Origin: Haematobia irritans
Lineage: Eukaryota; Arthropoda; Insecta; Diptera; Muscidae
Direction: 5' to 3'
DNA: 64,000 nt
NCBI RefSeq assembly: GCF_050003625.1
Contig: NC_134397.1
Location: 97,758,162-97,822,161 of the forward strand
The first letter of the stretch is position 1, and every line of letters begins with the position of its first letter. Of the stretch, positions 54,298-64,000 are shown piece after piece. Under the pieces are notes generated by a model. The model searched no databases. It was not told the origin of the DNA and saw nothing but the letters and a program-made list of their open reading frames with translations. The position numbers were made by a program, and so were the translations under genes.

Positions 54298-55800
54298 TGA
54301 ATAGAACAAATATTCTATCAATGCACATACTCAAAACACCAATCTATTCCATCACTGTTAATTGCAAAACTCTCTCTTATATTCTCTTTTTCCCATACGT
54401 AAACAACATAAACAGCATGAAGAGAGTTGTACCCACATACGCTGTTTGTTGTTGAAAGTGTTTACCATAGCCAACAGATCACTGTGTGGTGGCACTTGTA
54501 TTGGCATAAATACTCATTATCGAGAAAAACACTGTTGAAAACAAACACAGTGTTGTTGTTGTTGTTTTCTAAAGAACATATGCATTTCTCCACAGGAAAG
54601 ACTATTAGTGACAGTTTAATGAAAAGACAATATGTTTACACCGAAAAAATCCGAAATGAAATTTGATACATAAATAGAAAATTTATTATTTTGTATGTAT
54701 ATTTTTTATATTTGGTATAATATTTTTGTATTAATATTATTGAATACGTTATGGTTTTATTTTATTCAAATGTATAGTTGTTCATGTTAATTTTATGATT
54801 TTTTATATGAAATAAATACTTCTGTTTTTAATCAAACCATATATTTTATTTTAATATTATTTAAAAGGCCGATTTTTTACGATTTTTAAAATGCAAGTGC
54901 CGATTATGACGATGTTTTCGAAAAAAAATGAAGATTTTTCTTGAAATTTTATTGGCAGCCCATAAGAAAAAAACAACCATCATTGCTTTACTCACGTAGC
55001 TCTTCTGGTAGCTCTTTGACAAAAAATGATAAAAACTACAAATTGAAAGTCAAATAATATTTACCAGAGAGGAAAGTAATGTTGGTAAAAAGCTGTGTAG
55101 TGTAAACTTATCTCTATTCTCATTTTCTACTAAAATCAAAATGTTTATTTGTAAATAAAAACTTAGTTTCATTAGCAGTAGTATTTTTTAAGATACAACC
55201 ACTATTTTGGCAAAAAAAAAAATGTTTTGGGAACAAAAGTGTGGTATGCATATGTTTTTTATTTACCATTTTGCATATCATATTTTTTTCGGAGGAATCG
55301 GCCTCTGGTAAATAGCGCTCCCAGTTACCTAAATAAAACCCTATGTGGAAATAACTACTCGCATAAATTTTTTCGCAAGAATGAACATACACTGAAAAAA
55401 AACATGCCCGGTTCCAAAGATTTTGTCTTTACTTTAAAAACTTTGGTATTGAATCCGAGCCAAAGAAGCGGAGAATACAAGTAAGGATACTTTTAAGACT
55501 AAATTCTTTTTAAAATTTGGGTTTTCTGTACTTGCTTCTAGGAAGCAAATTTTAATTTTTCGTTTTTTCAGCTTTTTTTCTTTATATCCTATCAAAGGCC
55601 TTTAAAAACGAGTTAACGACAACTTTATTTTCCAAATACAGACTCAACTTCCAGTAGAAATTATGCAATGTTTCAAGTAAAAAACCTCTTTAAAATGAAG
55701 TGTTGAAAAACATGTCCTACATGTGAACGATTTTTAGCTTTGTAGTCAAGATGCAAAAAGAAAACTAATTTAAAGACATTTTCATTAATTTTAAAGAAGT
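54298..55800 (+). repeat. Large inverted repeat, left arm (1.5 kb)
   Basis: Nearly identical (only scattered single-base differences seen, e.g. near 54387 and 54418) to the reverse complement of 58564-60065. It holds AT-rich sequence, AACACTGTTGAAAACAAACAC words and the first ~410 bp of a TACACTGAAAA-family MITE beginning at ~55388. Confidence 0.93.
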
Positions 55801-56023
55801 GGGAAATTTTTCCTTTGGGGAAAAGTTGGTATTACAAATGACAATAAAAAGGGAAAAACGATGAAATTTGGGAATAATTCCCCCAAAAAAATCATGGGAG
55901 TTGTAACCAAAATGCATCATTTCTCTGTAATTTCCGGTCAAAAACCTTAAATTAAAATTGATGATGGGATGCATCCATCTACCGAATGCTCATCTCATGG
56001 TTACAGATCTGTACATATTTTAT
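55801..56023 (+). repeat. Inner inverted repeat, left copy
   Basis: GGGAAATTTTTCCTTTGGGG to TTACAGATC.GTACATATTTTA is repeated inverted at 56667-56892. Open frames seen on both strands here are the two images of one palindrome. Confidence 0.88.
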
Positions 56024-56499
56024 ATAGGAAAATTTCCTATATTCTAACAAGTGTGTTTCCTTAAGTTTTGAAAGAATTGCATACTTCTTAGTACTAAAAT
56101 ATTTTTCTATGCCAAGTGTTGTTCGTATGTATGAAAACCTTTCTATTACAAAGGAAGTCGCAATTATCATTTTATAAGAAATTTTACTAATTTTGAGGAA
56201 ACTTGGTTTTAGTTCGGATTTTGTTTATTTTTACGAATGCTTTGTTATCGGTGAATAAAATTTTCTTGTTCAGTAGTAAATTCTTATACCCAGCGAAGAA
56301 AACTGTATGAGTAAAATTCCATGCCTTATTCTAGTTAATGAACTATTCCTAATTGCTTACAGTTTAGGATTTTTTTACTGAAACAAGTAAATTTTATTAT
56401 TTCTCACAAAAATTTACCTTAATGGTAATAAAATGGATAAACCATATTAATGAACATTTTTTCCTTTAGTTTCGAAGGCAGTTTTTTCTGGGTGTATAT
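56024..56499 (-). mobile_element. ACACCCAGAAAAAA repeat, inverted copy
   Basis: Reverse-orientation relative of 43710-44141, ending TTTTTTCTGGGTGT at ~56499; lies between the inner inverted repeats. Confidence 0.7.
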
Positions 56500-56666
56500 A
56501 TCATCAAAACGGAAGAAGAAAACTAGTAAATTTCTTCAGCTTTTTACGCCACGCAGGACACATGTTCGCATTATTGCTCCTTTAAGAAACAAGCACCTAC
56601 ATTAAAACAGGAAGGGATATTATAGTTTAAATGTAAAACCTTTATTTTCTATATAAAAGAATTTTT

Positions 56667-56892
56667 AAAATATGTACCGATCTGTAACCATGAGATGAGC
56701 ATTCGGTAGTTGGATGCATCCCATCATCAATTTTAATTTAAGGTTTTTGACCGGAAATTACAGAGAAATGATGCATTTTGGTTACAACTCCCATGATTTT
56801 TTTGGGGGAATTATTCCCAAAAAATTTCATCGTTTTTCCCTTTTTATTGTCATTTATAATACCAACTTTTCCCCAAAGGAAAAATTTCCCAT
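56667..56892 (-). repeat. Inner inverted repeat, right copy
   Basis: Reverse complement of 55801-56023 with a few changes. Followed by GTTTAGAATAAGGG.AAAGGGAATA words that recur at ~58415 and ~60985. Confidence 0.88.
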
Positions 56893-56937
56893 TTTCGAAG
56901 TTTGTTTAGAATAAGGGAAAAGGGAATAAAGAAAAAT

Positions 56938-58396
56938 CCCAATAAACACAGGATGAACGTTTTTCAAATGCAACAACTTTTCAGTTTGAGGGTAAATATA
57001 ATTTTCAACATAAATTCAACATGACTTGAAATAGCTCATCTTCAATACATCTTCAAATTGTTTGCGAATTACTTCCAATTTGCCAAAATGTTGACGAAAT
57101 CTTTGAAAAGGTGTTGAAGATAATATGAGAAAACTTTGACAAAACACTACCCTAAAATGCAACGAAAAAACCATGTGGTTTTCAATACTTATTTGTGCAA
57201 CGAAGTTCGTGGTCAATTACAAGAAATAAAAAAATGGAAAATTTTAGACAAATAACCAAATAGTTTATAAAAATAGGTAAGTGAAAATAAAAAATGAAAT
57301 AAAACTTTAAGGAAGTCACGAAATGTATATCTCTTTGCAGAAAACTGAAATTATGGATTCTACGTTCTTGAAAACATTAAAAAGCTGGCCGATGAAAAAA
57401 TTGTGGACAATTAACTGGAACTGCTTCAAATAGTTTATAATAATTAGTACGTCAATATGAAAAATTAAATCAACACTTTAGAGAAGTCACTAAATTTAAA
57501 TCTCTTTGCAGAAAACTAAAATCTTTGGATGCTACATTCTTACAAACATTAAGAAGCTGACCAATGAAAAATGAGTGGCTTATCGACAAGAAAAAGTTTC
57601 CAGACAAGAAAAAGTTTCCAGAAACATTACAAGTGCAAGCTATTAAAATTGTTAAAAGCAACAAATTGTTGAAATCAACAACTTCTGGATGTAAATGTGC
57701 ATCACATCGTCAGTTCAATTCATATGCTATTATCAGTTTAAAATGGATATTTTGTGAATTCCTTCTGCTGGAAATCAATTCTAACACGCGGTCCAGTACG
57801 TTCCTAATTTCAAATTGCCCGCATGTTAATAAATGTTAATGCTGTTTTATGACACCAAAAGGAAGGAAATCGAATTATCAATGCAAAAGTGTTTACTAAT
57901 AATGTTTAAGATATTTAAAGTTTTGTTGTTTTTTTTTTTTGTTCTTATTTGTTGATATGTTTAATAAGATTATTATTTATCAATTGGTATTGTAGTGTAT
58001 TATGTAGTGTAGTGTATTATTATATATTTTATTTTGATGAAAATTAATAAATTATACAAAATTCATAGAATTTTGGCTTTGACTTTCAATTTGAAGTGGG
58101 GATATCATTCATACAAATTTAGGTTGAAAAGTATTTGCAACGATGTTAATTTGAATTTGACTCGCATCGAAAATTGTTTGACAAATTATTGAGTAGCGAT
58201 GTATTTCAATTTGAGGATAACACTTGAGATATTATTGCTAATGTGTTGAATTTCACTGTTGAGGGTAATGTCTGTTTTTTGTTGAGAACGCGATTTTCTC
58301 AACAATTTCTCAACTTGAATATTACCCTAATCCTTTGAAAAAATGTTTGAAAAATTGTTGAAATTTAGCATTTTTCAAACGTTTGTGTTTATTGGG
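56938..58396. mobile_element. 1.46-kb TIR element with duplicated intron-like modules
   Basis: Ends CCCAATAAACACAGG and the complement of GTGTTTATTGGG are inverted repeats, continued inward by CAACAATTTTTCAAA-like words. Inside, two mini-introns (57277-57340 and 57447-57511; 64 and 65 bp), ending CTCTTTGCAG, lie in a 170-bp tandem duplication. After the second, an open frame (57564-57839) begins MKNEWLIDKKKFPDKKKFPE, with a 16-bp internal duplication coding KKKFPDKKKFPE. The frame matches no transposase that I know. A non-autonomous transposon or one carrying an unknown gene. Confidence 0.6.
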
Positions 58397-58563
58397 ATTC
58401 CCCAGGGAGATTTTGTTTAGAATAGGGGAACAGGGAAGAGGGAAAAATTCCCAGGGAGTTGTTATTGAGAATTGGACTATAAGTGATTTGACTTCAAAAT
58501 GGGTATCATAACATGAAAAAAAATGTTTGGCCTAAGGTCAACTTGACTTTAATAATTCAGAAA
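58397..58563. repeat. Junction with TTTAGAATAGGGGAA and end of inverted MITE
   Basis: GTTTAGAATAGGGGAAC...TTCCCAGGGAG...GAGAATTGGACT is related to 60985-61057 in the same orientation. Both abut the 3' part of a TACACTGAAAA-family MITE, suggesting one element inserted into different MITE copies. Confidence 0.5.
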
Positions 58564-60065
58564 ACTTCTTTAAAATTAATGAAAATGTCTTTAAATTAGT
58601 TTTCTTTTTGCATCTTGACTACAAAGCTAAAAACTGTTCACATGTAGGACATGTTTTTCAACACTCTATTTTAAAGAGGTTTTTTACTTGAAACATTGCA
58701 TAATTTCTACTGGAAGTTGAGTCTGTATTTGGAAAATAAAGTTGTCGTTAACTCGTTTTTAAAGGCCTTTGATAGGATATAAAGAAAACAAGCTGAAAAA
58801 ACGAAAAATTAAAATTTGCTTCCTAGAAGCAAGTACAGAAAACCCAAATTTTAAAAAGAATTTAGTCTTAAAAGTATCCTTACTTGTATTCTCCGCTTCT
58901 TTGGCTCGGAATCAATACCAAAGTTTTTAAAGTAAAGACAAAATCTTTGGAACCGGGCATGTTTTTTTTCAGTGTATGTTCATTCTTGCGAAAAAATTTA
59001 TGCGAGTAGTTATTTCCACATAGGGTTTTATTTAGGTAACTGGGAGCGCTATTTACCAGAGGCCGATTCCTCCGAAAAAAATATGATATGCAAAATGGTA
59101 AATAAAAAACATATGCATACCACACTTTTGTTCCCAAAACATTTTTTTTTGCCAAAATAGTGGTTGTATCTTAAAAAATACTACTGCTAATGAAACTAAG
59201 TTTTTATTTACAAATAAACATTTTGATTTTAGTAGAAAATGAGAATAGAGATAAGTTTACACTACACAGCTTTTTACCAACATTACTTTCCTCTCTGGTA
59301 AATATTATTTGACTTTCAATTTGTAGTTTTTATCATTTTTTGTCAAAGAGCTACCAGAAGAGCTACGTGAGTAAAGCAATGATGGTTGTTTTTTTCTTAT
59401 GGGCTGCCAATAAAATTTCAAGAAAAATCTTCATTTTTTTTCGAAAACATCGTCATAATCGGCACTTGCATTTTAAAAATCGTAAAAAATCGGCCTTTTA
59501 AATAATATTAAAATAAAATATATGGTTTGATTAAAAACAGTAGTATTTATTTCATATAAAAAATCATAAAATTAACATGAACAACTATACATTTGAATAA
59601 AATAAAACCATAACGTATTCAATAATATTAATACAAAAATATTATACCAAATATAAAAAATATACATACAAAATAATAAATTTTCTATTTATGTATCAAA
59701 TTTCATTTCGGATTTTTTCGGTGTAAACATATTGTCTTTTCATTAAACTGTCACTAATAGTCTTTCCTGTGGAGAAATGCATATGTTCTTTAGAAAACAA
59801 CAACAACAACACTGTGTTTGTTTTCAACAGTGTTTTTCTCGATAATGAGTATTTATGCCAATACAAGTGCCACCACACAGTGATCTGTTGGCTATGGTAA
59901 ACACTTTCAACAACAAACAGCGTATGTGGGTACAACTCTCTTCAGGCTGTTTATGTTGTTTACGTATGGGAAAAAGAGAATGTAAGAGAGAGTTTTGCAA
60001 TTAACAGTGATGGAATAGATTGGTGTTTTGAGTATGTGCATTGATAGAATATTTGTTCTATTCAT
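58564..60065 (-). repeat. Large inverted repeat, right arm (1.5 kb)
   Basis: Reverse complement of 54298-55800. It is flanked on the right by an inverted fragment of the putative first exon and then by (AT)n. Confidence 0.93.
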
Positions 60066-60066
60066 T

Positions 60067-60665
<599 letters not shown>

Positions 60666-61057
60666 CCCATGAACTAAGTAACAACCTCTTCATGTACAAG
60701 TATGTAGTTACAACGTTTCAGGCAACTCAAGTGGGTTAATGGCATCGCGTAGCTTTCTCCTTTCTATCCCTTAGACCTTGTTACGTTGATACGCCTCTCC
60801 TCAGCTACTACCATAAACACGGCACTAAACATTTTTGACGTTTTTCGCGTTTAACTCAACTTTTACATCAATTTAATACAATTTCAATTCAAAATTTTAA
60901 TATTAAAATAAAACAGTTGAAGTAAAACAGCTGACTTCGAATACCCTGAATTGTTTCTCCCATGTTATTCCCTTCCCCTACTGTTTAGAATAGGAGGATT
61001 TTATTCCCGGGGAAAATGAATTCCCAGGGAACACATTCCCTAGGGAATATTCAGAAT
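60666..61057. other. Spacer ending in GGGAA-type repeat end
   Basis: No gene. The last ~75 bp (TTTAGAATAGGAGG...AGAATTGGGCT) resemble 58410-58480. Confidence 0.4.
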
Positions 61058-61215
61058 TGGGCTATTAATTATAAGGACGATACGACTTCATTGAAAAGCT
61101 TATCGATTTTGGACAAGGAAAAATGCTTTATATTAGAGAAATGCGTCTTCTATGCTAAGCAAAATTTGCATTCGCATGAAATCTTTGACCTCACGGCAAT
61201 ATTTTTTTCAGTGTA
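61058..61215 (+). mobile_element. TACACTGAAAA-family MITE, 3' fragment
   Basis: Matches the last ~160 bp of the 661-bp MITE (ATTATAAGGAC.ATACGACTTC to TTTTTTTCAGTGTA), with a small deletion near 61175. Confidence 0.8.
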
Positions 61216-61330
61216 GTACCGGCCTTTATGGGGAAAGCTAACTACCTCGTGTGTACGAAGTCCGTTCATTTTGTGTACGAAGTCCGTTCCTGGCATCAGC
61301 GCGGGAAATACTGTCCAGTGCGCGTATACA

Positions 61331-61476
61331 CTTAAAATTGTGAAAGGTATATTGGTGAACAATTTTCGGCTTTCCAGATGGAGGCAGTGTGTCTGGAAAA
61401 ATATCTGAAAAACTATCACTTTATTCGATTTGGAAAGTCCAAAAGTGTTCACCAATATACCTTTCACAATTTTAAG
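61331..61476. mobile_element. 146-bp hairpin MITE
   Basis: CTTAAAATTGTGAAAGGTAT (61331) and its complement ATACCTTTCACAATTTTAAG (to 61476) form ~31-bp arms around a ~85-bp loop. Just upstream, GTGTACGAAGTCCGTTC is present twice in tandem (61239-61280). Confidence 0.75.
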
Positions 61477-61533
61477 CGTAATAACTATATTTTCGGCACT
61501 TCATTTTCGTTTTTATTTAAATAATTTATAATA

Positions 61534-61767
61534 AAGGTGGGTATTAAGTTCGAGTTAAGCCGCTAAAAACGTCATTTTTTCACGATTACTTTTCTTTAAT
61601 AGTCCATTTTAAGGAATACAAACTTTGTGAAAATTTGCTTTGGGCTTTTCCCCATCAAGTTATAATAAAATATGCAACAAATATATATAATTTCATTCAT
61701 TTATCTTACTGATTTAGTTTTCACTTTAGCGATATTAGCGGCTAAACTCGAACTTAATACTCACCTT
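61534..61767. mobile_element. 234-bp MITE, AAGGTGGGTATTAAGTTCGAG ends
   Basis: Left AAGGTGGGTATTAAGTTCGA and right TCGAACTTAATACTCACCTT are inverted repeats continuing through AGCCGCTAA for ~33 bp. AT-rich loop without ORF. Confidence 0.85.
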
Positions 61768-62179
61768 AAGCTAGTTGCGACGCCAATAAGAGCCCCTTCA
61801 AACTGTTAGACAGAGTGCATTTTAAGATAGTTGTAAAAGAATCACTGTGGTCAAGTAAAATACGATTGTTTACATGTTTATTAATTTGAATAAAAATGTA
61901 TAAATTATTCCAGTTATAATACTACGTTCGCAATAGACACGAAATCCTCGTAAACGAGGATTTTGGCCGAAATCCTCCTAGATCTCAGTAGATTTGCAAT
62001 AGGCAAATATCAGCTGGCTTGTAGAGGATTTCAACAAAATCTCTCAAAATCTCCTATACTGCCTTGTACATCTGTGGTTTTAGTACTAAAAATGCGCTTT
62101 TTGCAAACCTGCCCCAACTTTCCTTGTAGATGAATGTGTATGTGCGTGTACACATACGGGTTTGTGTTTGTATTGATAT
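61768..62179. other. Spacer with short AATCCTCGTAAACGAGGATT palindrome
   Basis: No gene. A 20-bp perfect palindrome at ~61944-61963 and repeated AATCCTC/GAGGATTT words nearby (61940-62060) suggest a small foldback repeat. Confidence 0.5.
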
Positions 62180-62825
62180 TGTTACGTGTTTAATAACTCG
62201 ATAATTAAAACACAGTCTTTTCAAATAACGACAATCTACAATTTATTTGCTTAACGATAGGTTTCACTTATTTGCTCTACGATGTGTACTATATTACTTT
62301 TAGCTTACGACTGACTTGACAGCTCCCTCTGTCAGGGGTTTATATACCGAGTTATGACGAATTTGAACATTCTGGCTCATCTTGCCTACAACAATCTAGA
62401 GCTATCACTTTGTCGCTCATAGTCTTGCCCTCAACTTTCTAGTGTAGTCTACAATCACTTTGTCGCATAGTCTTGCCTACAACTTTCTAGAGCAGTCTAC
62501 AATCTAGATTGCACACATATTTATCTAGCACATATGCAACTGGTTATCTTCTTTGCGTACAAACAACTAGACTATTCTACTACTATCTGATGATTATGCT
62601 CATATTACTACAACAATAACAATAAGCAATGAAGATAACAAAAGGGGTTACTTTACAATGAACGACTGAGAAACTAAGAACACAAAACATGTTTAGGGAA
62701 GTACTAGAACATAAAGAGATGATTTTGACAAGTGATGACGTAATTTAATCGTTACAATTTGAAATTTTAAATTAACGGAAACTAATTTAAATAAACTTAA
62801 ATCTGGAAATATCTAATTCGTAACA
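62180..62825 (-). repeat. 3' LTR of a gypsy-type element (minus strand)
   Basis: 646 bp from TGTTACG to CGTAACA, which are inverted ends. On the minus strand it directly follows the end of the integrase frame (stop near 62837) and a purine-rich AAGAGGAATG tract that would prime plus-strand synthesis. Relatives are the fragments at 38400, 42063 and 42450. Confidence 0.88.
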
Positions 62826-62836
62826 CTGCATTCCTC

Positions 62837-64000
62837 TTAAGCCTGTTCGTCCCAAATAGGCACAGAATCCGTTCCGTAAGGAGCCAATCGTTCCAGGTGT
62901 ACAACTTTCATCTTTGGTCTAGGGCTGTCATCCTTTTGAATGCGGTATACCACATCATTGATCTTCTTGATAACTTTATATGGGCCTTCCCACTGTGTTT
63001 GTAGTTTAGGACATAATCCTTTCTTTCGTTGCGGGTTGAATAGCAGAGCCAGTTGTCCTTCTTTAAAGCCCTCAGTGTTCGCTGCACGATCATATCTCGC
63101 CTTCATCCTGTTGCTGACCATTTTTATTTTGTTGCGCACTGATTCGTGAACTTTACCAAATGTGTTTTGTATGTCGTTATTGTTTTCTTCCACGGCGAGC
63201 TCATTGGGTGTAGCGCCGAATATAAAATCTCCAGGCAACTTGGCCTGTGTTCGTGACGTAGAATCATGTATGGCTGATCTATAGGACTGCAATAACTATG
63301 GTATATGCTCGTCCCAGTTTCGTTGGCCGTTATCCACCACCTTTCGAAGATGTTCTTCCAGAGTGCGATTAAACCTTTCTGCCATGCCATTAGACTGTGG
63401 ATGCAATGACATAGTTCTAGTCTTCTTGGTACCAAGGGAGTCACACATTTCTTTGAATATGGTCGATTCAAAATTTATTCCTTGGTCTGAGTGTATCTCA
63501 GATGGCACACCGTAGCGACATATCCAGTTCTTGTCGACTACGTCCACAATCGCCTTCGCCTCTTGGTTTGGAATGGCATAAACTTCTGGCCACTTGTTGA
63601 AGTAGTTCCTGACCACAAGGACATATCGGTTTCCAGAATCACTTACTGGGAAAGGGCCATGTCCATTGCTATTCTTTCAAATGGAGCTCCAGGCCTATAC
63701 TCTTGCATATGACCTCTACTTTTTCGTCTTGGACCTTTCGCCTTCATGCACATCTCGCAATTTGCCACCCATTCAGCAATCGATTTCTGTCATCCAATCC
63801 AGAAAAATCGTTGCTTCACTTTCTCGCCAGTTTTGTTTATTCCCGGATGACCTCCACTGGGACCATTGTTCCAGTGCCATCTTCACTTTCCCACTTACGT
63901 TGCAGGGTTCCATTGACCAGACTTAGACTGTACCATTCAGCCCAGTATTATTTCATAAGTGGACTTTCGACTGTGATGTCTTTCTTGCCAGGTTTATTAT
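62837..64000 (-). pseudogene. Gypsy-type pol: integrase
   Basis: From the right edge: a zinc-finger remnant (AEWVANCEMCMKAKG-like, ~63750), then PGAPFERIAMDMA with the first catalytic Asp, NKWPEVYAIPNQEA, IHSDQGINFES with the second, and NGMAERFNRTLEEHL with the Glu. A stop lies at ~63294 (after RNWDEHIP), and a frame change near 63620 separates the first segment. The C-terminal part has WEGPYKVIKKINDVVYRI and ends ...VPIWDEQA. The order and the flanking LTR show the element continues beyond the right edge of the window. Confidence 0.85.

Noticed and set aside
54427..54666. Identical 79-codon open frames at 54427-54666 (+) and 59696-59935 (-)
   Set aside because: They are the two images of the same inverted repeat, and the peptide resembles nothing known. 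Duplication of the DNA explains the identity without selection on a protein.

Overview
The window looks like heterochromatin-like or intronic DNA from a calyptrate (muscid-type) fly. It is AT-rich, has metazoan introns (GT..AG, 63 bp) and is almost entirely layered transposable elements: LINEs, Ty3/gypsy and BEL/Pao relics, mariner, DD41D (rosa-type), hAT and piggyBac-type elements, and many MITEs. The mariner at 13.2-14.3 kb closely resembles the irritans-subfamily mariner first known from horn fly, and the LINE/SINE 3' tails are of a kind I associate with calyptrates. The species itself is an inference.

Host content is small. The clearest host gene is the 3' end of Cpsf73 (CPSF3, the pre-mRNA 3'-end endonuclease): two coding exons at 49931-50376 and 50440-50529 (+) with a 63-bp intron. 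No other Cpsf73 exon is visible in the preceding 49.9 kb, so the upstream intron is either very large and TE-packed or this is a detached gene fragment. About 400 bp downstream is a possible first exon coding for a signal-peptide-like N terminus (50916-51019, + strand, ending at GTGAGT). It is followed at 52.25-53.2 kb by four tandem ~180-220-bp units, each with a 45-65-bp exon-like segment between splice-site consensus sequences.

Layout. 0-8.9 kb: a jockey-like LINE (+) split inside its endonuclease by a 5.8-kb Ty3/gypsy element with 304/298-bp LTRs and a TATA target duplication; that element's pol is itself split by a ~1-kb repeat. 9.2-13.1 kb: three further LINE relics. 13.2-16 kb: mariner, SINE, BEL/Pao gag relic, MITE. 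17.07-27.13 kb: one full-span LINE ('LINE-A', minus strand) bounded by a 14-bp target-site duplication and carrying two nested insertions, a DD41D transposon (17672-18598) and a CR1-like LINE (~21.5-25.8 kb). 28-30 kb: MITEs. 30.3-34.5 kb: second LINE-A copy (+). 34.5-38.5 kb: 5' part of a gypsy element (minus) with a SAP-like motif in gag, cut by MITEs including a hAT-type MITE full of TGACTCA palindromes. 38.8-40.7 kb: two head-to-tail copies of a 975-bp repeat. 40.9-42.9 kb: hAT relic and LTR fragments. 43-45.3 kb: MITEs. 45.4-49.3 kb: two more LINE-A copies. 49.9-53.7 kb: host region. 54.3-60.1 kb: a large nested inverted repeat (1.5-kb arms) enclosing a 1.46-kb TIR element. 60.15-60.35 kb: (AT)n. 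60.4-62 kb: SINE/LINE tail and MITEs. 62.2-64 kb: 3' LTR and integrase of a gypsy element (minus).

Almost every TE ORF is broken by stops, frameshifts or deletions. The most intact is the 811-codon CR1-like ORF2, in which the first catalytic Asp of the reverse transcriptase reads as Asn. No bacterial genes, CRISPR arrays or rRNA are present.
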